DNA of 64,000 nucleotides. Source: Veronia nyctiphanis. GTDB lineage: Bacteria; Pseudomonadota; Gammaproteobacteria; Enterobacterales; Vibrionaceae. The stretch is from NCBI RefSeq assembly GCF_004116385.1, contig NZ_PEIB01000004.1, forward strand, positions 181,992 through 245,991, in the 5' to 3' direction. Below the pieces are notes generated by a model. It was not told where the DNA came from and did not search any database. It was given only the letters and a program-made list of their open reading frames with translations. Positions 28,194-37,819 of this stretch are shown piece by piece. Both the position numbers and the translations under genes were made by a program. Every line of letters begins with the position of its first letter. Within the stretch, counting starts at the first letter, position 1.

Positions 28194-30293
28194 ATGACTG
28201 AGAAGATGAATATGCAGAATTCACGGAATCACGCTAAACAGTCTTTGTCGAAAAAACTCGTGAAGAAAAGTTTGTTCACAGCGCTGTTGCTCGGGCTGCT
28301 TTCAAGCTTGTTTTTTACTTATCAGGGTATCAATTCTGAGTTAAATAACGAGATTAAGAATGCCAGAGAGCGTGTCCTTTCTGTTGGCCCAAGTGCTGCG
28401 CTTGCGCTTTATTCGATGGACCAAACCCAACTGGAAACTCTATTAAAAGGGTTTGAGACTGACCCCGTATTCAAATACTTCGAAGTGATCGACGTTAACA
28501 GCGAGACCATTTTTCGAGTCGATATTCCGCATGCTGAATCAAGTGCCAGTAACATCTTCATGGCAATACTCCCAAACAAAGAAAAGCGTATTGATTTGAC
28601 TTTGATGCATACCTTTTCAACGGGCAGCGAAACCAAGACGATACCAGTCGGCAAGCTTGAAGTAGAGGTGGATACCATTCATTTGTTCAACACTGCGGTG
28701 AATCTGATGTTTGGTATTACCACCAGCACATTGATCTCTGTGATGTTGACCATGATTGTCTTATTAGTCATCAGCCATAACCAAATCATTAAAGCGCTGA
28801 CTCAGATGAGTGAACTAATGACCTTCAAAGAAGGCAGTCGAGATGTGGGTAATTACCCGATTCCCGACAAGCATGAAGACGACGAAATCGGCGTTTTGAT
28901 CACCTCGTTCAATGATGTGACGATACAAGCCCAGAACTATATGGACGAGCTTCAGAAGAAGACAGAGAAGCTGCGTGCTTTATCTGACACTGACCCGCTC
29001 ACAGGTTTGTGGAACCGTCGTGCCTTACTCGCAAAGTTGACGCGCGTTTGTCGCTCTGACTACGACAACAAGTGGGTCATTGTTGCCGTGGGTATTGATG
29101 GTTTGAAAGAGTTTAATGACAAGTTTGGCCACAAAAGTGGTGACCAGCTGATTAAGCAATACGGCCAGTTTTTACTCGAAAACCTTCCTGAATCGGCCTT
29201 TGTGGCGAGGGCTAGCGGCGATGCGTATACCATTGTCAGCGCTGTTTCATCGGTTGACGACGAGTTGTTGGATAAAATTAAGCAGCTACAAACGTTCCAC
29301 TTTCCCGCGGATGACCCTAACTTGCCGGAAGAGCATATAACGGCGGCGGTGGGTATCTCGGTTTTTCCTGAGCACGCGAAGAAACCTGAAGCGCTCATAC
29401 AGTGCGCTGATGTCGCGTTATTCTCGGCAAAGAATAACGAAGATACACAACCCAGCTTCAGATTTTACTCACCAGAATTAGACCTGAAGTTGAAACACTA
29501 CATGCAGTTAAGAAAAGAGCTGCACAAAATTCTTCATGACAATGCGTTCTACATTGTTTATCAGCCAAAAGTTGCCTTAAACAGCGGTAAAGTTGTTGGG
29601 GCTGAGGTGTTGTTCAGGCTGAGAAGTAACCCTGAGCGCGCGCCTTTCGAGCTTTTACAAGTCGCGGAAGAAAGTGGTCAGATTGTTCGCCTTGGTGAGG
29701 CGGTGATAGAGATGACATTCCTCGAGATGAAGCCTTATGTCAGACGTTTCCCTGATAACTTCAGGGTCAGTATTAACATTTCACCTAAGCAGTTTCATGA
29801 TGAACACTTTACTGAGTTTCTCTATGAAACGAGCAAACGTACTGGCTTTCCCCTCAATCGGTTGGATATAGAGATTACAGAAACCAGCCAAATGACAGAT
29901 TCGGCAGCGCTTGAAGAAAACCGTAAATGGCTTGAAGCGAATGATGTCACCGTGACATTGGATGACTTTGGTACTGGTTTTGCCTCGATGGAGTATCTCC
30001 TGCATTTTGGCTTCGACCAGTTGAAGATTGACCGACAGTTTGTGATGCGACTCCCTGACGACGATGAATCACGCTCTATCGTGTCGACCATCGCTTATCT
30101 GGCGAAACAATTCGGTATGACGGTGGTTGCTGAGGGCATTGAACTAGAAACGCAAGAAGCCTGCCTTAAAGATTTTGATATTGAGTACGGTCAGGGTTTT
30201 CTTTATGCACGGGGCATAGAGCTGGATGCGTTTCTCGATATGGTCGAGTTTAACGACGAGCCAACCACCGGCAGGCCTGCCGTTAACGAATAA
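28194..30293 (+). CDS. Membrane GGDEF-EAL protein, probable c-di-GMP phosphodiesterase
   Basis: 699 residues. Helices lie near residues 27-47 and 165-200 and enclose a periplasmic domain of about 120 residues. A HAMP-like linker and coiled coil follow, then GGDEF (from about 265) and EAL (from about 440). The GGDEF active site reads ASGDAY, so cyclase activity should be lost. The EAL domain keeps its key residues: E in AEVLFRL, N in SINISPKQF, E in LDIEITET, DD in LDDFGTGF, K in KIDRQF and E in VVAEGIE. It should hydrolyse c-di-GMP. It follows the binding-protein gene by 6 nt, a layout like the NspS-MbaA polyamine sensor of Vibrio cholerae, here with an OpuAC-type ligand protein. Confidence 0.9.
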   Translation: MTEKMNMQNSRNHAKQSLSKKLVKKSLFTALLLGLLSSLFFTYQGINSELNNEIKNARERVLSVGPSAALALYSMDQTQLETLLKGFETDPVFKYFEVIDVNSETIFRVDIPHAESSASNIFMAILPNKEKRIDLTLMHTFSTGSETKTIPVGKLEVEVDTIHLFNTAVNLMFGITTSTLISVMLTMIVLLVISHNQIIKALTQMSELMTFKEGSRDVGNYPIPDKHEDDEIGVLITSFNDVTIQAQNYMDELQKKTEKLRALSDTDPLTGLWNRRALLAKLTRVCRSDYDNKWVIVAVGIDGLKEFNDKFGHKSGDQLIKQYGQFLLENLPESAFVARASGDAYTIVSAVSSVDDELLDKIKQLQTFHFPADDPNLPEEHITAAVGISVFPEHAKKPEALIQCADVALFSAKNNEDTQPSFRFYSPELDLKLKHYMQLRKELHKILHDNAFYIVYQPKVALNSGKVVGAEVLFRLRSNPERAPFELLQVAEESGQIVRLGEAVIEMTFLEMKPYVRRFPDNFRVSINISPKQFHDEHFTEFLYETSKRTGFPLNRLDIEITETSQMTDSAALEENRKWLEANDVTVTLDDFGTGFASMEYLLHFGFDQLKIDRQFVMRLPDDDESRSIVSTIAYLAKQFGMTVVAEGIELETQEACLKDFDIEYGQGFLYARGIELDAFLDMVEFNDEPTTGRPAVNE

Positions 30294-30306
30294 GCCTGTT
30301 TATTCG

Positions 30307-30819
30307 TCAGACTTTGACTACGCCACAGGCTCTGGCGACATTTTTTACAGTGAGGTCTGGGGTGTCTTTTGAACGATCATAATCTCGCATTGACTTCACC
30401 AGACAATAGTAGGTTTTTCGCAAGGCTTTATTATCGGGGTTTTCAATCGCGTCAATCCGGTAACGCGTTATCGTTTCTTTAAACCATGCCTGAACAATGC
30501 TTGTTAATGTTCCCTGACAGACGGCTTTGGTGACCACGTTTAGCTTGTCGTTATAATCTTTTGGTTTCGCTTTCCCTTGATGATGGACATGTTGAAGAAA
30601 GTCTTCAAACTGCTTCGATTCCGCAAGCAATGTTGAGTCTTCGACTTTTTCACAGAGTGAGGCCGTAGAGGCATTCACAGCGACTACGCTATTCATCAGC
30701 GTCATGGATTGATTTTGCAAAACAGCCAGTTTCTTGTATTCCTGAATAACACCTTCGTTGGCAACGACAGCGAAACTAAAAGTAGCCAATGAAATAATGA
30801 GGAGAAGGTTTTTTTTCAT
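30307..30819 (-). CDS. Secreted hypothetical protein
   Basis: 170 residues with a clear signal peptide (KKNLLLIISLATFSFAVVA, then NEGVIQEYKK). The mature part is helical and has four cysteines (ASLCEKV, KAVCQGT, TYYCLVK, ARACGVV), which could form two disulfides. I do not recognise a family. It converges on the EAL gene with only 13 nt between stops. Confidence 0.65.
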   Translation of the reverse strand: MKKNLLLIISLATFSFAVVANEGVIQEYKKLAVLQNQSMTLMNSVVAVNASTASLCEKVEDSTLLAESKQFEDFLQHVHHQGKAKPKDYNDKLNVVTKAVCQGTLTSIVQAWFKETITRYRIDAIENPDNKALRKTYYCLVKSMRDYDRSKDTPDLTVKNVARACGVVKV

Positions 30820-31000
30820 GATTAATCAATCCTAAATGCATCAAGAGTATGCCGTGTCGTTTCGTATGCCCTCGTTGTAATGGATGAGGTGGAATTGAAT
30901 CACTGGCCTGACGTAGACAGTGTATAAGGAAGAAATAACGGGTTTTTTCGTGAAATTAAGACTAAAGCAAAATTAATGCAATTAATGGTACAAGACCCGG

Positions 31001-31618
31001 TTACTCCGGGTCTTTTTCATTCAGTAGATTGAGGAATTTCTCAGGTAGTTTGATGTTGATATCAGGGTTCTCTCTCAGCAGCGCGTCGAGTGCATCTTTG
31101 GCTTCTTGGCGTTTTCCTGCACCCAGTAGTTGTTTTATCCTTTCAATTTCTTCCATGTGTTCATTAAGCTGACGGTTTGTGGCAGGTTCTACCTCGTGTG
31201 CTGGGTCAACTGTCATGATACCAAGCATCTCCATTTTCCCTGACTTAGCTCTAACTTCAGGCATCTTTATCGATTGTTCAGAGAGAGTTGGCGGTATTGA
31301 CTCTTCAATATGTTGAATGCTTTCAACGGGTGCAGTCAGTATGGTTGCATCACTAACATCAACCTGCTCCGGTTGCCTGATGTCGGTCCACTGCCATGGA
31401 GAAAGTAGTGCTACAACAGCTAGACACGCCGCCAGACTCGCATAGGGCCACCATGTTTGATGCGCTGATCTCTGGCGTGGTTTATTTGAATCTTCACTTT
31501 CCATCGCCTGTGCAGCACGGCGTAAAATCGCATCATCAAGACGTGATGTGGGGGTCTCATCAGCATGCTTCTTGTACGTGTCTATGATGTCATCATCATT
31601 AAACTCTTTCGCCATCAT
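31001..31618 (-). CDS. Putative anti-sigma factor
   Basis: 205 residues: a hydrophilic N-terminus (MMAKEFNDDDIIDTYKKHAD), one transmembrane segment around residues 65-82 (YASLAACLAVVALLSPW) and a periplasmic C-terminal part ending in a short helical repeat (RIKQLLGAGKRQEAKDALDA). This single-span layout next to an ECF sigma factor is typical of anti-sigma factors, although no zinc HxxxCxxC motif is seen. ATG 31618 overlaps the sigma stop (ATGA), with GGGAGAAGT just upstream, so the two are translationally coupled. Confidence 0.75.
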   Translation of the reverse strand: MMAKEFNDDDIIDTYKKHADETPTSRLDDAILRRAAQAMESEDSNKPRQRSAHQTWWPYASLAACLAVVALLSPWQWTDIRQPEQVDVSDATILTAPVESIQHIEESIPPTLSEQSIKMPEVRAKSGKMEMLGIMTVDPAHEVEPATNRQLNEHMEEIERIKQLLGAGKRQEAKDALDALLRENPDINIKLPEKFLNLLNEKDPE

Positions 31619-32160
31619 ACTTCTCCCAGCTTGCGCGAAATGCACTGCCTGAGCTGATCTAGTGCGTACCTCAAGCGGGTTTTCAGTGTTTCTGGTTTAA
31701 CCGCTATAATGTCGCAGATCTCTTCGCGGGAAAAACCAGAGTCATGTTTCAACATAAATGCTTCTCGTTGATGAGAAGGTAACGAAGAGACGCATATTTT
31801 TATCGCTCGTTTTTTTGCCTCCGAAAATTCGTCAGTCATGGCTTCTTCAGTCTCTTCTTGTTGCACCTGTTTTAGCCAGTGAGTGTGCGAGCTTTCTTTA
31901 CGGTATTCGTCTACTAAAAGATTATGCGCAATTTTATATACCCAAGTAGTGAATTTTGCACTTGATTGATACCGTTGCCGATTATCAACGACACGTATCC
32001 ACGTCTCCTGATACAACTCCTCGGCACGGGCCGAGGAGGAAATCTGACGCAGAAAATAACGGTATAACGGCGCTTTGTGTCGTTGATATAGCTCGGTAAA
32101 GGCTGCGCTGTCACCATTACCGTAAGCTAGCATCAACTGTTCATCATTTTTCTCTGTCAT
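31615..32160 (-). CDS. ECF-family RNA polymerase sigma factor
   Basis: About 181 residues. Region 2 is FTELYQRHKAPLYRYFLRQI with EELYQETWIRVVDNRQRY, and KFTTWVYKIAHNLLVDEYRK matches the region 2.3/2.4 pattern. Region 4 is SLPSHQREAFMLKHDSGFSR with EEICDIIAVKPETLKTRLRY. The start is ATG 32160, 4 nt after the VWA gene stop. It is the middle gene of a VWA lipoprotein-sigma-anti-sigma operon, implying control of an envelope stress or surface response. Confidence 0.92.
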   Translation of the reverse strand: MTEKNDEQLMLAYGNGDSAAFTELYQRHKAPLYRYFLRQISSSARAEELYQETWIRVVDNRQRYQSSAKFTTWVYKIAHNLLVDEYRKESSHTHWLKQVQQEETEEAMTDEFSEAKKRAIKICVSSLPSHQREAFMLKHDSGFSREEICDIIAVKPETLKTRLRYALDQLRQCISRKLGEV

Positions 32161-32164
32161 AAAA

Positions 32165-33880
32165 TCAAAGGGTAGGAGCAAGTTCTACTAGACTAACAAA
32201 CTCACCGCGATAGTTGAAAGGGTCCTCTCCGCGACTTTTTCTCGCGATATCAGCAATTTCGGTGTAGTTCATCGTAGTCAGATATTGGTTAGCTTTTAGC
32301 TTTTGAGCAAAAGCGGCAACGGCGCTGGCAAACCTGAAGTCATCAGATGCCTTATCAAAACTTTGAGTGATTTGGTCAGGGGTGACTTGTGTTTTGACCA
32401 ACTTGCTTGTTGATTCTCCTGGCAGTTTGTAACGCACTTTAACTTCTAACAGCTCGCCATTGTTTTCCTTTGATTGTTTTGTTTGTTGGTACTTTAAGTC
32501 ATCAATTTGGCCTGCTTTTCCTGCCAAGGTCATTTCGTACAACGCGGTGACGACATGCCCTGCTCCAATTTCCCCAGCATCTACGGCATCGTTATTGAAG
32601 TCCTCGTCCTTTAGCAGTCGATTGGTATATCCAATCAGACGATATTCCTTCACCGTTGCTGGGTTAAATTCGATCTGAATTTTGACATCGGAGGCAATGC
32701 TTTGCACCGTGCCGCTTAGCTGACGTTGCAAGACTTTTTGCGCTTCGTGGAGTGTGTCAATGTAGGCGTGGTTTCCATCACCGATATCAGCGAGTTGCTC
32801 CATCATCGCATCGTTATAGTTGCCACGGCCAAATCCGAGTGTGGTTAAAGAAATACCTTGTTTACGCTTTTCCTCGATGATGGATTTGAGCGCATCAATA
32901 TTGGTGGTACCAACATTAAAATCTCCATCGGTGGCTAAAATAACGCGGTTGACGCCATTTTTAATCTTGGCATCAAGTGCTTGTTGATAAGCGAGTTGAA
33001 TACCACCTTCGCCATTGGTGCTGCCCGCAGCCTTCAATGATTTCAGCGTATTGAGAATTTTGGTTTTGTTCTTCGCTGATGTGGGCTCCAAAGCCAATCG
33101 GGTGGCGCCTGCATAGGTGACGATACTGACGAAATCTTCTTCAGAGAGTTGGTTAACCATTAATGTCAGGCTTTGGGTCAACAATGGCAATTTGTTGGCC
33201 TCGTTCATAGAACCCGATACATCAATAAGAAAGACCAGATTAGAGGGTTTGCGTTCATTGGCTGGTATATCGTAGCCCTTGAGCGTCAGTCTGAGCAGTT
33301 GCCTGTCTGCATGCCATGGGGCTGGCGCTACTTCGGTATAGAGCGAGAAAGGCTGTTTTTTGTTTGATGGCGCAGGGTATTGATAGTCAAAGTAATTGAT
33401 GAATGCTTCTTCTCTTACCGCATCTTTTGGTGGTTTTTTGCCCATTTTCAAATAACTACGTACATTGGCATAACTGCCAGTATCGACATCAACAGAGAAG
33501 GTTGAAAGCGGTGAGACAGAGGTTTGAAACACACCGTTACTTGGTGTTGGCAGATAGTTGTCTCTGTCTGATGATGAAGTAGGAGGCTCGATAATAATAG
33601 GTGGCATGGGTTGAGGAATGCCGACTCTCGTTGTTTGGATCGCCATGGTCGACATCTGGTCGACCGATTCATAATGCAGCACCATAAGTTTTTTATCTTT
33701 TGGCGTCTGTGGGAGTTTTGTGTCTCCTTTTTTGTTTTCATCAGAAACCACGTCAATCACCTCATGCGGTTCTGGCTGTGTGGTCTTCGTCGCGTTTGTC
33801 GTATCGTTTTCAGACGTGCACGCAGTGAGTGCAAGCACGGTGAGCGATAAGCAGAAAAACTTTGGTGTGTTATTCATCAT
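32165..33880 (-). CDS. VWA-domain lipoprotein (YfbK-like)
   Basis: 571 residues with the lipoprotein signal FFCLSLTVLALTAC. An N-terminal segment with FSVDVDTGSYANVRSYLKMG is followed by a von Willebrand A domain. Its MIDAS motif is DVSGSMN (in LVFLIDVSGSMNEANKLPLL), with later TDGDFNVG. The C-terminal DUF3520-like end contains RGEDPFNYRGEFVSLVELA. This is the YfbK family. It is first in the operon with the ECF sigma and anti-sigma genes and may be the envelope sensor or effector of that system; that role is inference. Confidence 0.88.
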   Translation of the reverse strand: MMNNTPKFFCLSLTVLALTACTSENDTTNATKTTQPEPHEVIDVVSDENKKGDTKLPQTPKDKKLMVLHYESVDQMSTMAIQTTRVGIPQPMPPIIIEPPTSSSDRDNYLPTPSNGVFQTSVSPLSTFSVDVDTGSYANVRSYLKMGKKPPKDAVREEAFINYFDYQYPAPSNKKQPFSLYTEVAPAPWHADRQLLRLTLKGYDIPANERKPSNLVFLIDVSGSMNEANKLPLLTQSLTLMVNQLSEEDFVSIVTYAGATRLALEPTSAKNKTKILNTLKSLKAAGSTNGEGGIQLAYQQALDAKIKNGVNRVILATDGDFNVGTTNIDALKSIIEEKRKQGISLTTLGFGRGNYNDAMMEQLADIGDGNHAYIDTLHEAQKVLQRQLSGTVQSIASDVKIQIEFNPATVKEYRLIGYTNRLLKDEDFNNDAVDAGEIGAGHVVTALYEMTLAGKAGQIDDLKYQQTKQSKENNGELLEVKVRYKLPGESTSKLVKTQVTPDQITQSFDKASDDFRFASAVAAFAQKLKANQYLTTMNYTEIADIARKSRGEDPFNYRGEFVSLVELAPTL

Positions 33881-34086
33881 GTCTACCTATTAGTTAGCGA
33901 TTTTAACGCGCAATATTGGTCTTTATTGACTTTGTTAAACGCTACAAACGGCTGACATGAAAAACGGGGTGAAAAAAGTTGCGATTTATTTATTTGGTAT
34001 TGCAGGGAATAAATGAACTTTGCCGGGAATCGGGTGACAGAGCTAGTAATGGCCAACGATCTGGCATGTCATCTCTGGAGAATTTT

Positions 34087-34596
34087 ATGAATACAAACAA
34101 TGGTGTGACTGCCACATTGGGCCTATTGGCGCTTTTTTGCTCGCCAATGGCATGGTCGGCATCAATGCTAGATGACACAAAGAAGGCAGATACACAGCCT
34201 CATCTGTTAGGCGTTTGGCAGTGCAATGCTGTTTCTTCAGATATTGAGAGTGCTACTTTCGAAGGGGAAGTTGAGTATAAAGCCGATGGGACATTTATTT
34301 CTGAAGTAAAAACTGAGTTCGAAATGCCATCTCTCCCTATCGAGTTTCTATTTCTCGTGTCCTCGACGGGTGAATGGGTATCAGATGGTGTCAAATTAAC
34401 CGAATCAGACATCAATTACAGTGCAAAAGGTTTGAATGATTTGTCCGTTAAGTTTGCTGATGCGATGGCTTCCCAGTTACCAACTTCAGCGAGTTGGACT
34501 TTGTCATGGAATGGAACAACCCTCGTGAAAACCAGCGAATTCGGTCAAGTTCAGCAGTGTATCAAGCAGACAAAAACATTGAGTGCGAGCTTATAA
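34087..34596 (+). CDS. Secreted hypothetical protein
   Basis: 169 residues with a signal peptide (ATLGLLALFCSPMAWSA). The mature part starts with LLGVWQCNAVSSD and alternates beta-like stretches (GEVEYKADGTFISEVKTEFE, SASWTLSWNGTTLVKTSEF). Two cysteines (WQCNA and QQCIKQ) could pair. The layout resembles small lipocalin-like or beta-barrel stress proteins, but I cannot name a family. ATG 34087 follows CTGGAGA; the longer upstream frame is not used. It is divergent from the VWA operon. Confidence 0.65.
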   Translation: MNTNNGVTATLGLLALFCSPMAWSASMLDDTKKADTQPHLLGVWQCNAVSSDIESATFEGEVEYKADGTFISEVKTEFEMPSLPIEFLFLVSSTGEWVSDGVKLTESDINYSAKGLNDLSVKFADAMASQLPTSASWTLSWNGTTLVKTSEFGQVQQCIKQTKTLSASL

Positions 34597-34694
34597 GTTC
34601 GTGATGAAAGCGCGTAATTTCAGGGGCTTGCTACCTATGCTACTATCTTTCACTTCTCTCGGGCTGATGCCTGCGATCTAGTATGGAGTGATAG

Positions 34695-34940
34695 ATGGAT
34701 TATCTACAATTTTATGGTATCGATTGGTTGGCAATGGTGCTGACGTTTCTTGCCATTTGGCAGATAGGTAACAAGAACAAGATCGGTTTTGTATTGATGA
34801 TGTTCGGGAATACATCGTGGGTTGCGGTTGGCTATTTGACAGGAAGTGTTGCAATGATTATTGCCAATGTCATTTTCTTTTCAATGAACCTCAGAGCCAT
34901 AATTAAGTGGTCGAAGCCTCAGCTTGTAGCCTCTGAATGA
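34695..34940 (+). CDS. Small three-helix membrane protein
   Basis: 81 residues with three hydrophobic segments (WLAMVLTFLAIWQIG, FVLMMFGNTSWVAVGYLTG, SVAMIIANVIFFSMNLRAII). The Trp/Gln/Gly-Asn pattern is like small PnuC- or SemiSWEET-type proteins that work as dimers or trimers of short bundles. No ribosome site better than GGAGTG is seen. The function is unknown. Confidence 0.65.
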   Translation: MDYLQFYGIDWLAMVLTFLAIWQIGNKNKIGFVLMMFGNTSWVAVGYLTGSVAMIIANVIFFSMNLRAIIKWSKPQLVASE

Positions 34941-35034
34941 CGTTTAATACCATTGCAAAACAAGGCGTTGAAGCTAAATAAACCCCTCTTTCGGGAACAG
35001 TAGAGTAACTTTGTGTTGGGTTAACATCAGTAAT

Positions 35035-35065
35035 AAAAAAAAAGCCCTCGCATGCAGAGAGGGCT
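35035..35065 (-). terminator. Strong minus-strand terminator with no gene directly upstream
   Basis: Read on the minus strand, AGCCCTCTCTGCATGCGAGGGCT forms a GC-rich stem followed by nine T residues. The nearest minus-strand gene ends 320 nt to its right, so this may end a separate small RNA encoded somewhere in 35066-35230. The rest of the 443-bp gap 34941-35384 has no gene that I can support. Confidence 0.6.
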
Positions 35066-35384
35066 CCAAGGAAAAAATAACGTCTGAAAAAACCAAGCTT
35101 ATGTGCAGGGATACATGTCACTTGGTAGGTGTAGAATGCGCCCGTATGCTTTGCGAGGCAACTAACAGATTTCATGTATCAGATGTTACTTCACTAACTT
35201 AATGTACTTCGAAAAATTAGTGGTGGCATTAATTGATCTTGCTTCAAGTAATTCTGCGTATATAAGCGCTTTATTGAATATGCTTGGGCGATTTCTTGAG
35301 TTTATGACGCAATTAGCTCGCACCGTGAATTAAGTCTCTTGGCTTCGTACGCTGGCAATTCCTTTCTTCAATCGCTCATCAAAT

Positions 35385-36767
35385 TCACTGCACGTCAATG
35401 TATCCCATCAAGCCTGTTTTCATGTGTTCAATGACATGGCAGTGATACATCCACTTTCCCGGATTGTCTGCAACGAATGCTGCTTTTGCGTAGCCATTTT
35501 TTCCCAACAGCACAGTATCCGTATGAAAAGGCTCAGCGAGCGGTTCTCCGTTCATTTCCAACACGGTAAAAGTATGCCCATGTAGATGAATGGGGTGGTG
35601 ATATTGGGTTAAGTTGCGAAGGTAAAAAATATAGGTTTTACCCAGCTCGAGTGTGGCCAGCGGTGCAGGGATGTTGTCTTTACTCATGCCTTCCCATGCA
35701 CGTTTATTTGTTAGCCAGAATGTTGGTATGTTTTTACCGGATGCGTCGGCTGGGCTGACTGCACCTGCCCATTCAAAAACAAAATTGAGCGCCTCAGCAT
35801 TATCTAAATTCAAATTTGGCACTGGGTTTAATGGCAGGGCGGGTAATGATTTACCATCCGGTATCGCAGAGGTAATGACATTAAATGAACACAGCGGGAA
35901 CGCGAACCGGCCTTTCATTTGCCTTACATGAACCATCGTCCCTGCTTTTGGTGCGATAAAAGCAATATCTACGCGCATACCAGGGCTTACTTTGTGCTGT
36001 TCGAGTTGATAAGGAGTTTTGATAGGGTTGCCATCAATCGCCACAACCCAGACGTCAGCATTCTCGACAGTAATTGGGTAGGTCAGCGTGTTATCGACAT
36101 TTGCTAACCTTAGCCTCACGGTTCCGTTTTCAAGGAGGTAATACGTCGGCTCGTGAACGCCATTAACGGTTGACCACTCGCCGGGCGTACCCATTCTGGC
36201 GCTGTAACGTGGGATCATAAGGTCTTTCCAATGTCCCTGAGCGTCGAGGTGCCAGTGCTTTAGCATTAATGCCTGATCATGATCGAAAGTCACAGGATCA
36301 GCTTCCTCAATGATGAACATCCCCACTAACCCCATTCCCAGTTGCTTCACGCTGTTCATGTGTGGGTGGTACCAAAACGTCCCCGCGTCTGGTGGTGTGA
36401 ATTCATAGGTGAAAGTCTCACCTGGCATAATCGGGTCTTGGCTAAGGAAAGGAACGCCATCCATCTCAACAGGTATACGAAGCCCATGCCAATGAATTGT
36501 GGTGGGTTCATCAAGCTTATTGGTAACTCTTATGGTGACTTTTTTTCCTTGTCGACAATAAATGGTTGGCGCAGGAATTTTTCCGTTAAAACCGAGAACA
36601 GACGTTTGATATCCGGGCACCAGCTCGGCAACCGCAGGCTCTAAGGTTAAATCGTATACATAAGATGTTTTGTCATCAGTTTTTTTGATGAGAGTGCACG
36701 CAGGAAGCATTGAGGCTGCGGAGAGGAAAGCTGAGTGTTTAATAAACTGACGTCGGGAGGTGTCCAT
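35385..36767 (-). CDS. Multicopper oxidase (Tat-exported)
   Basis: 460-residue periplasmic multicopper oxidase of the CueO/CopA type. The N-terminus has a twin-arginine signal (SRRQFIKHSAFLSAAS, then MLPAC). All four copper motifs are present: HWHG, WYHPH, HHPIHLHGH and HCHVIEHMKTGLM, with the type 1 axial Met. The domain order is three cupredoxins. Likely roles are copper(I) or phenolic oxidation in copper tolerance; the substrate is not determined. It is transcribed alone. Confidence 0.92.
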   Translation of the reverse strand: MDTSRRQFIKHSAFLSAASMLPACTLIKKTDDKTSYVYDLTLEPAVAELVPGYQTSVLGFNGKIPAPTIYCRQGKKVTIRVTNKLDEPTTIHWHGLRIPVEMDGVPFLSQDPIMPGETFTYEFTPPDAGTFWYHPHMNSVKQLGMGLVGMFIIEEADPVTFDHDQALMLKHWHLDAQGHWKDLMIPRYSARMGTPGEWSTVNGVHEPTYYLLENGTVRLRLANVDNTLTYPITVENADVWVVAIDGNPIKTPYQLEQHKVSPGMRVDIAFIAPKAGTMVHVRQMKGRFAFPLCSFNVITSAIPDGKSLPALPLNPVPNLNLDNAEALNFVFEWAGAVSPADASGKNIPTFWLTNKRAWEGMSKDNIPAPLATLELGKTYIFYLRNLTQYHHPIHLHGHTFTVLEMNGEPLAEPFHTDTVLLGKNGYAKAAFVADNPGKWMYHCHVIEHMKTGLMGYIDVQ

Positions 36768-36925
36768 TTAATTCGGTCCATGACTTTAATCCGGTATTGT
36801 ATACCGATTCAATACAATAAAAACACGGACCATTGCCTGATGGGATGAACGAATTGATAGAAATGCCGGCCGTCATTTTTGCTTGAATCGGTTTTACCAT
36901 CCGATACGTCAGTGAGTTTTCTATA

Positions 36926-37357
36926 TCAAGTGATGATCAGGCAGGTCGCCGACGCTGTGGCCAATAATTTACCGTCTTCTGTCTTCAACGTGCCTTCTGA
37001 GACACCTAACGACTTTGACAGGTTTAAGACTCTGCCTTCAGCAATTAATGTCTGGTTCTTAGGGACAGGGCGCATCATCTTCACGTTTAAATCAATGGTG
37101 CCGTAACTCATACCCGCCTTAAGTGTACTGTGAATCGCACACCCTGTTACTGAATCCAACACAGTTGCTGCAAAACCACCATGCACGCCACCCATGGGGT
37201 TAAGGTGTGTGTTGTTCGCGGTTGCATGGAAGGTAACTTGACCCTCATTCGCGCTTACCATCGACATTGGCATCGTATGGGTAATTGTCGGAGCGGGTAA
37301 TTGTCCGTCGATAAAGGATTGCAATATTTCCAGCCCAGTCATTTTTGAAACTTCCAT
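36926..37357 (-). CDS. PaaI-type hotdog thioesterase
   Basis: 143 residues of the PaaI/YdiI thioesterase family. The motif HLNPMGGVHGGFAATVLDSV carries the catalytic Asp/Glu region, and YGTIDLNVKMMRPVP forms the central hotdog strand. It should hydrolyse an acyl-CoA; the acyl group is unknown. It lies upstream of, and in the same direction as, the multicopper oxidase, with about 160 nt between them. Confidence 0.9.
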   Translation of the reverse strand: MEVSKMTGLEILQSFIDGQLPAPTITHTMPMSMVSANEGQVTFHATANNTHLNPMGGVHGGFAATVLDSVTGCAIHSTLKAGMSYGTIDLNVKMMRPVPKNQTLIAEGRVLNLSKSLGVSEGTLKTEDGKLLATASATCLIIT

Positions 37358-37819
37358 GTACTTTTCCCTGTTATAGATAGACTTATTTATCGGTTACGAT
37401 TGTTTTTTATACAAAAGCAACTAGACGTTATCATTTAAATTAATCGCAACGTGTCATACATTTGACAAAAAATACCATCAACTATAGTTATTCAATAAAT
37501 TTTATTGATTTTTTTATACATAATACTTTGTGACTATTAATTGAGAAAAACATCCGATTTATAAACAAATAATTGCGTATTAATATTCTCACTCCTTCGA
37601 ATGTTAATGATAACTAAACCATTTCACAGTCATTCTCTTTTTTGAGCCAGCAAAGTTAAGTATCTAATGTTTAATGTTTTTTTACTTATTGGAAATATTG
37701 CATGCTAGTTTTTCATATATAAAACAATGTATTATAGGTTTTCTCCTGCCACTTAATAAATGGGCGCGTACTGCTAGCTAAAGTGGAAACAATAAAAATG
37801 AGATGCACTAGGGGAATAT
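37358..37819. other. AT-rich intergenic region upstream of cassette A
   Basis: About 460 bp, very AT-rich, divergent between the thioesterase and gene A. No gene or strong hairpin was seen. Its base composition is clearly lower in G+C than the flanking genes, which fits a large promoter region or an insertion boundary for the A/B cassette. Confidence 0.45.
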
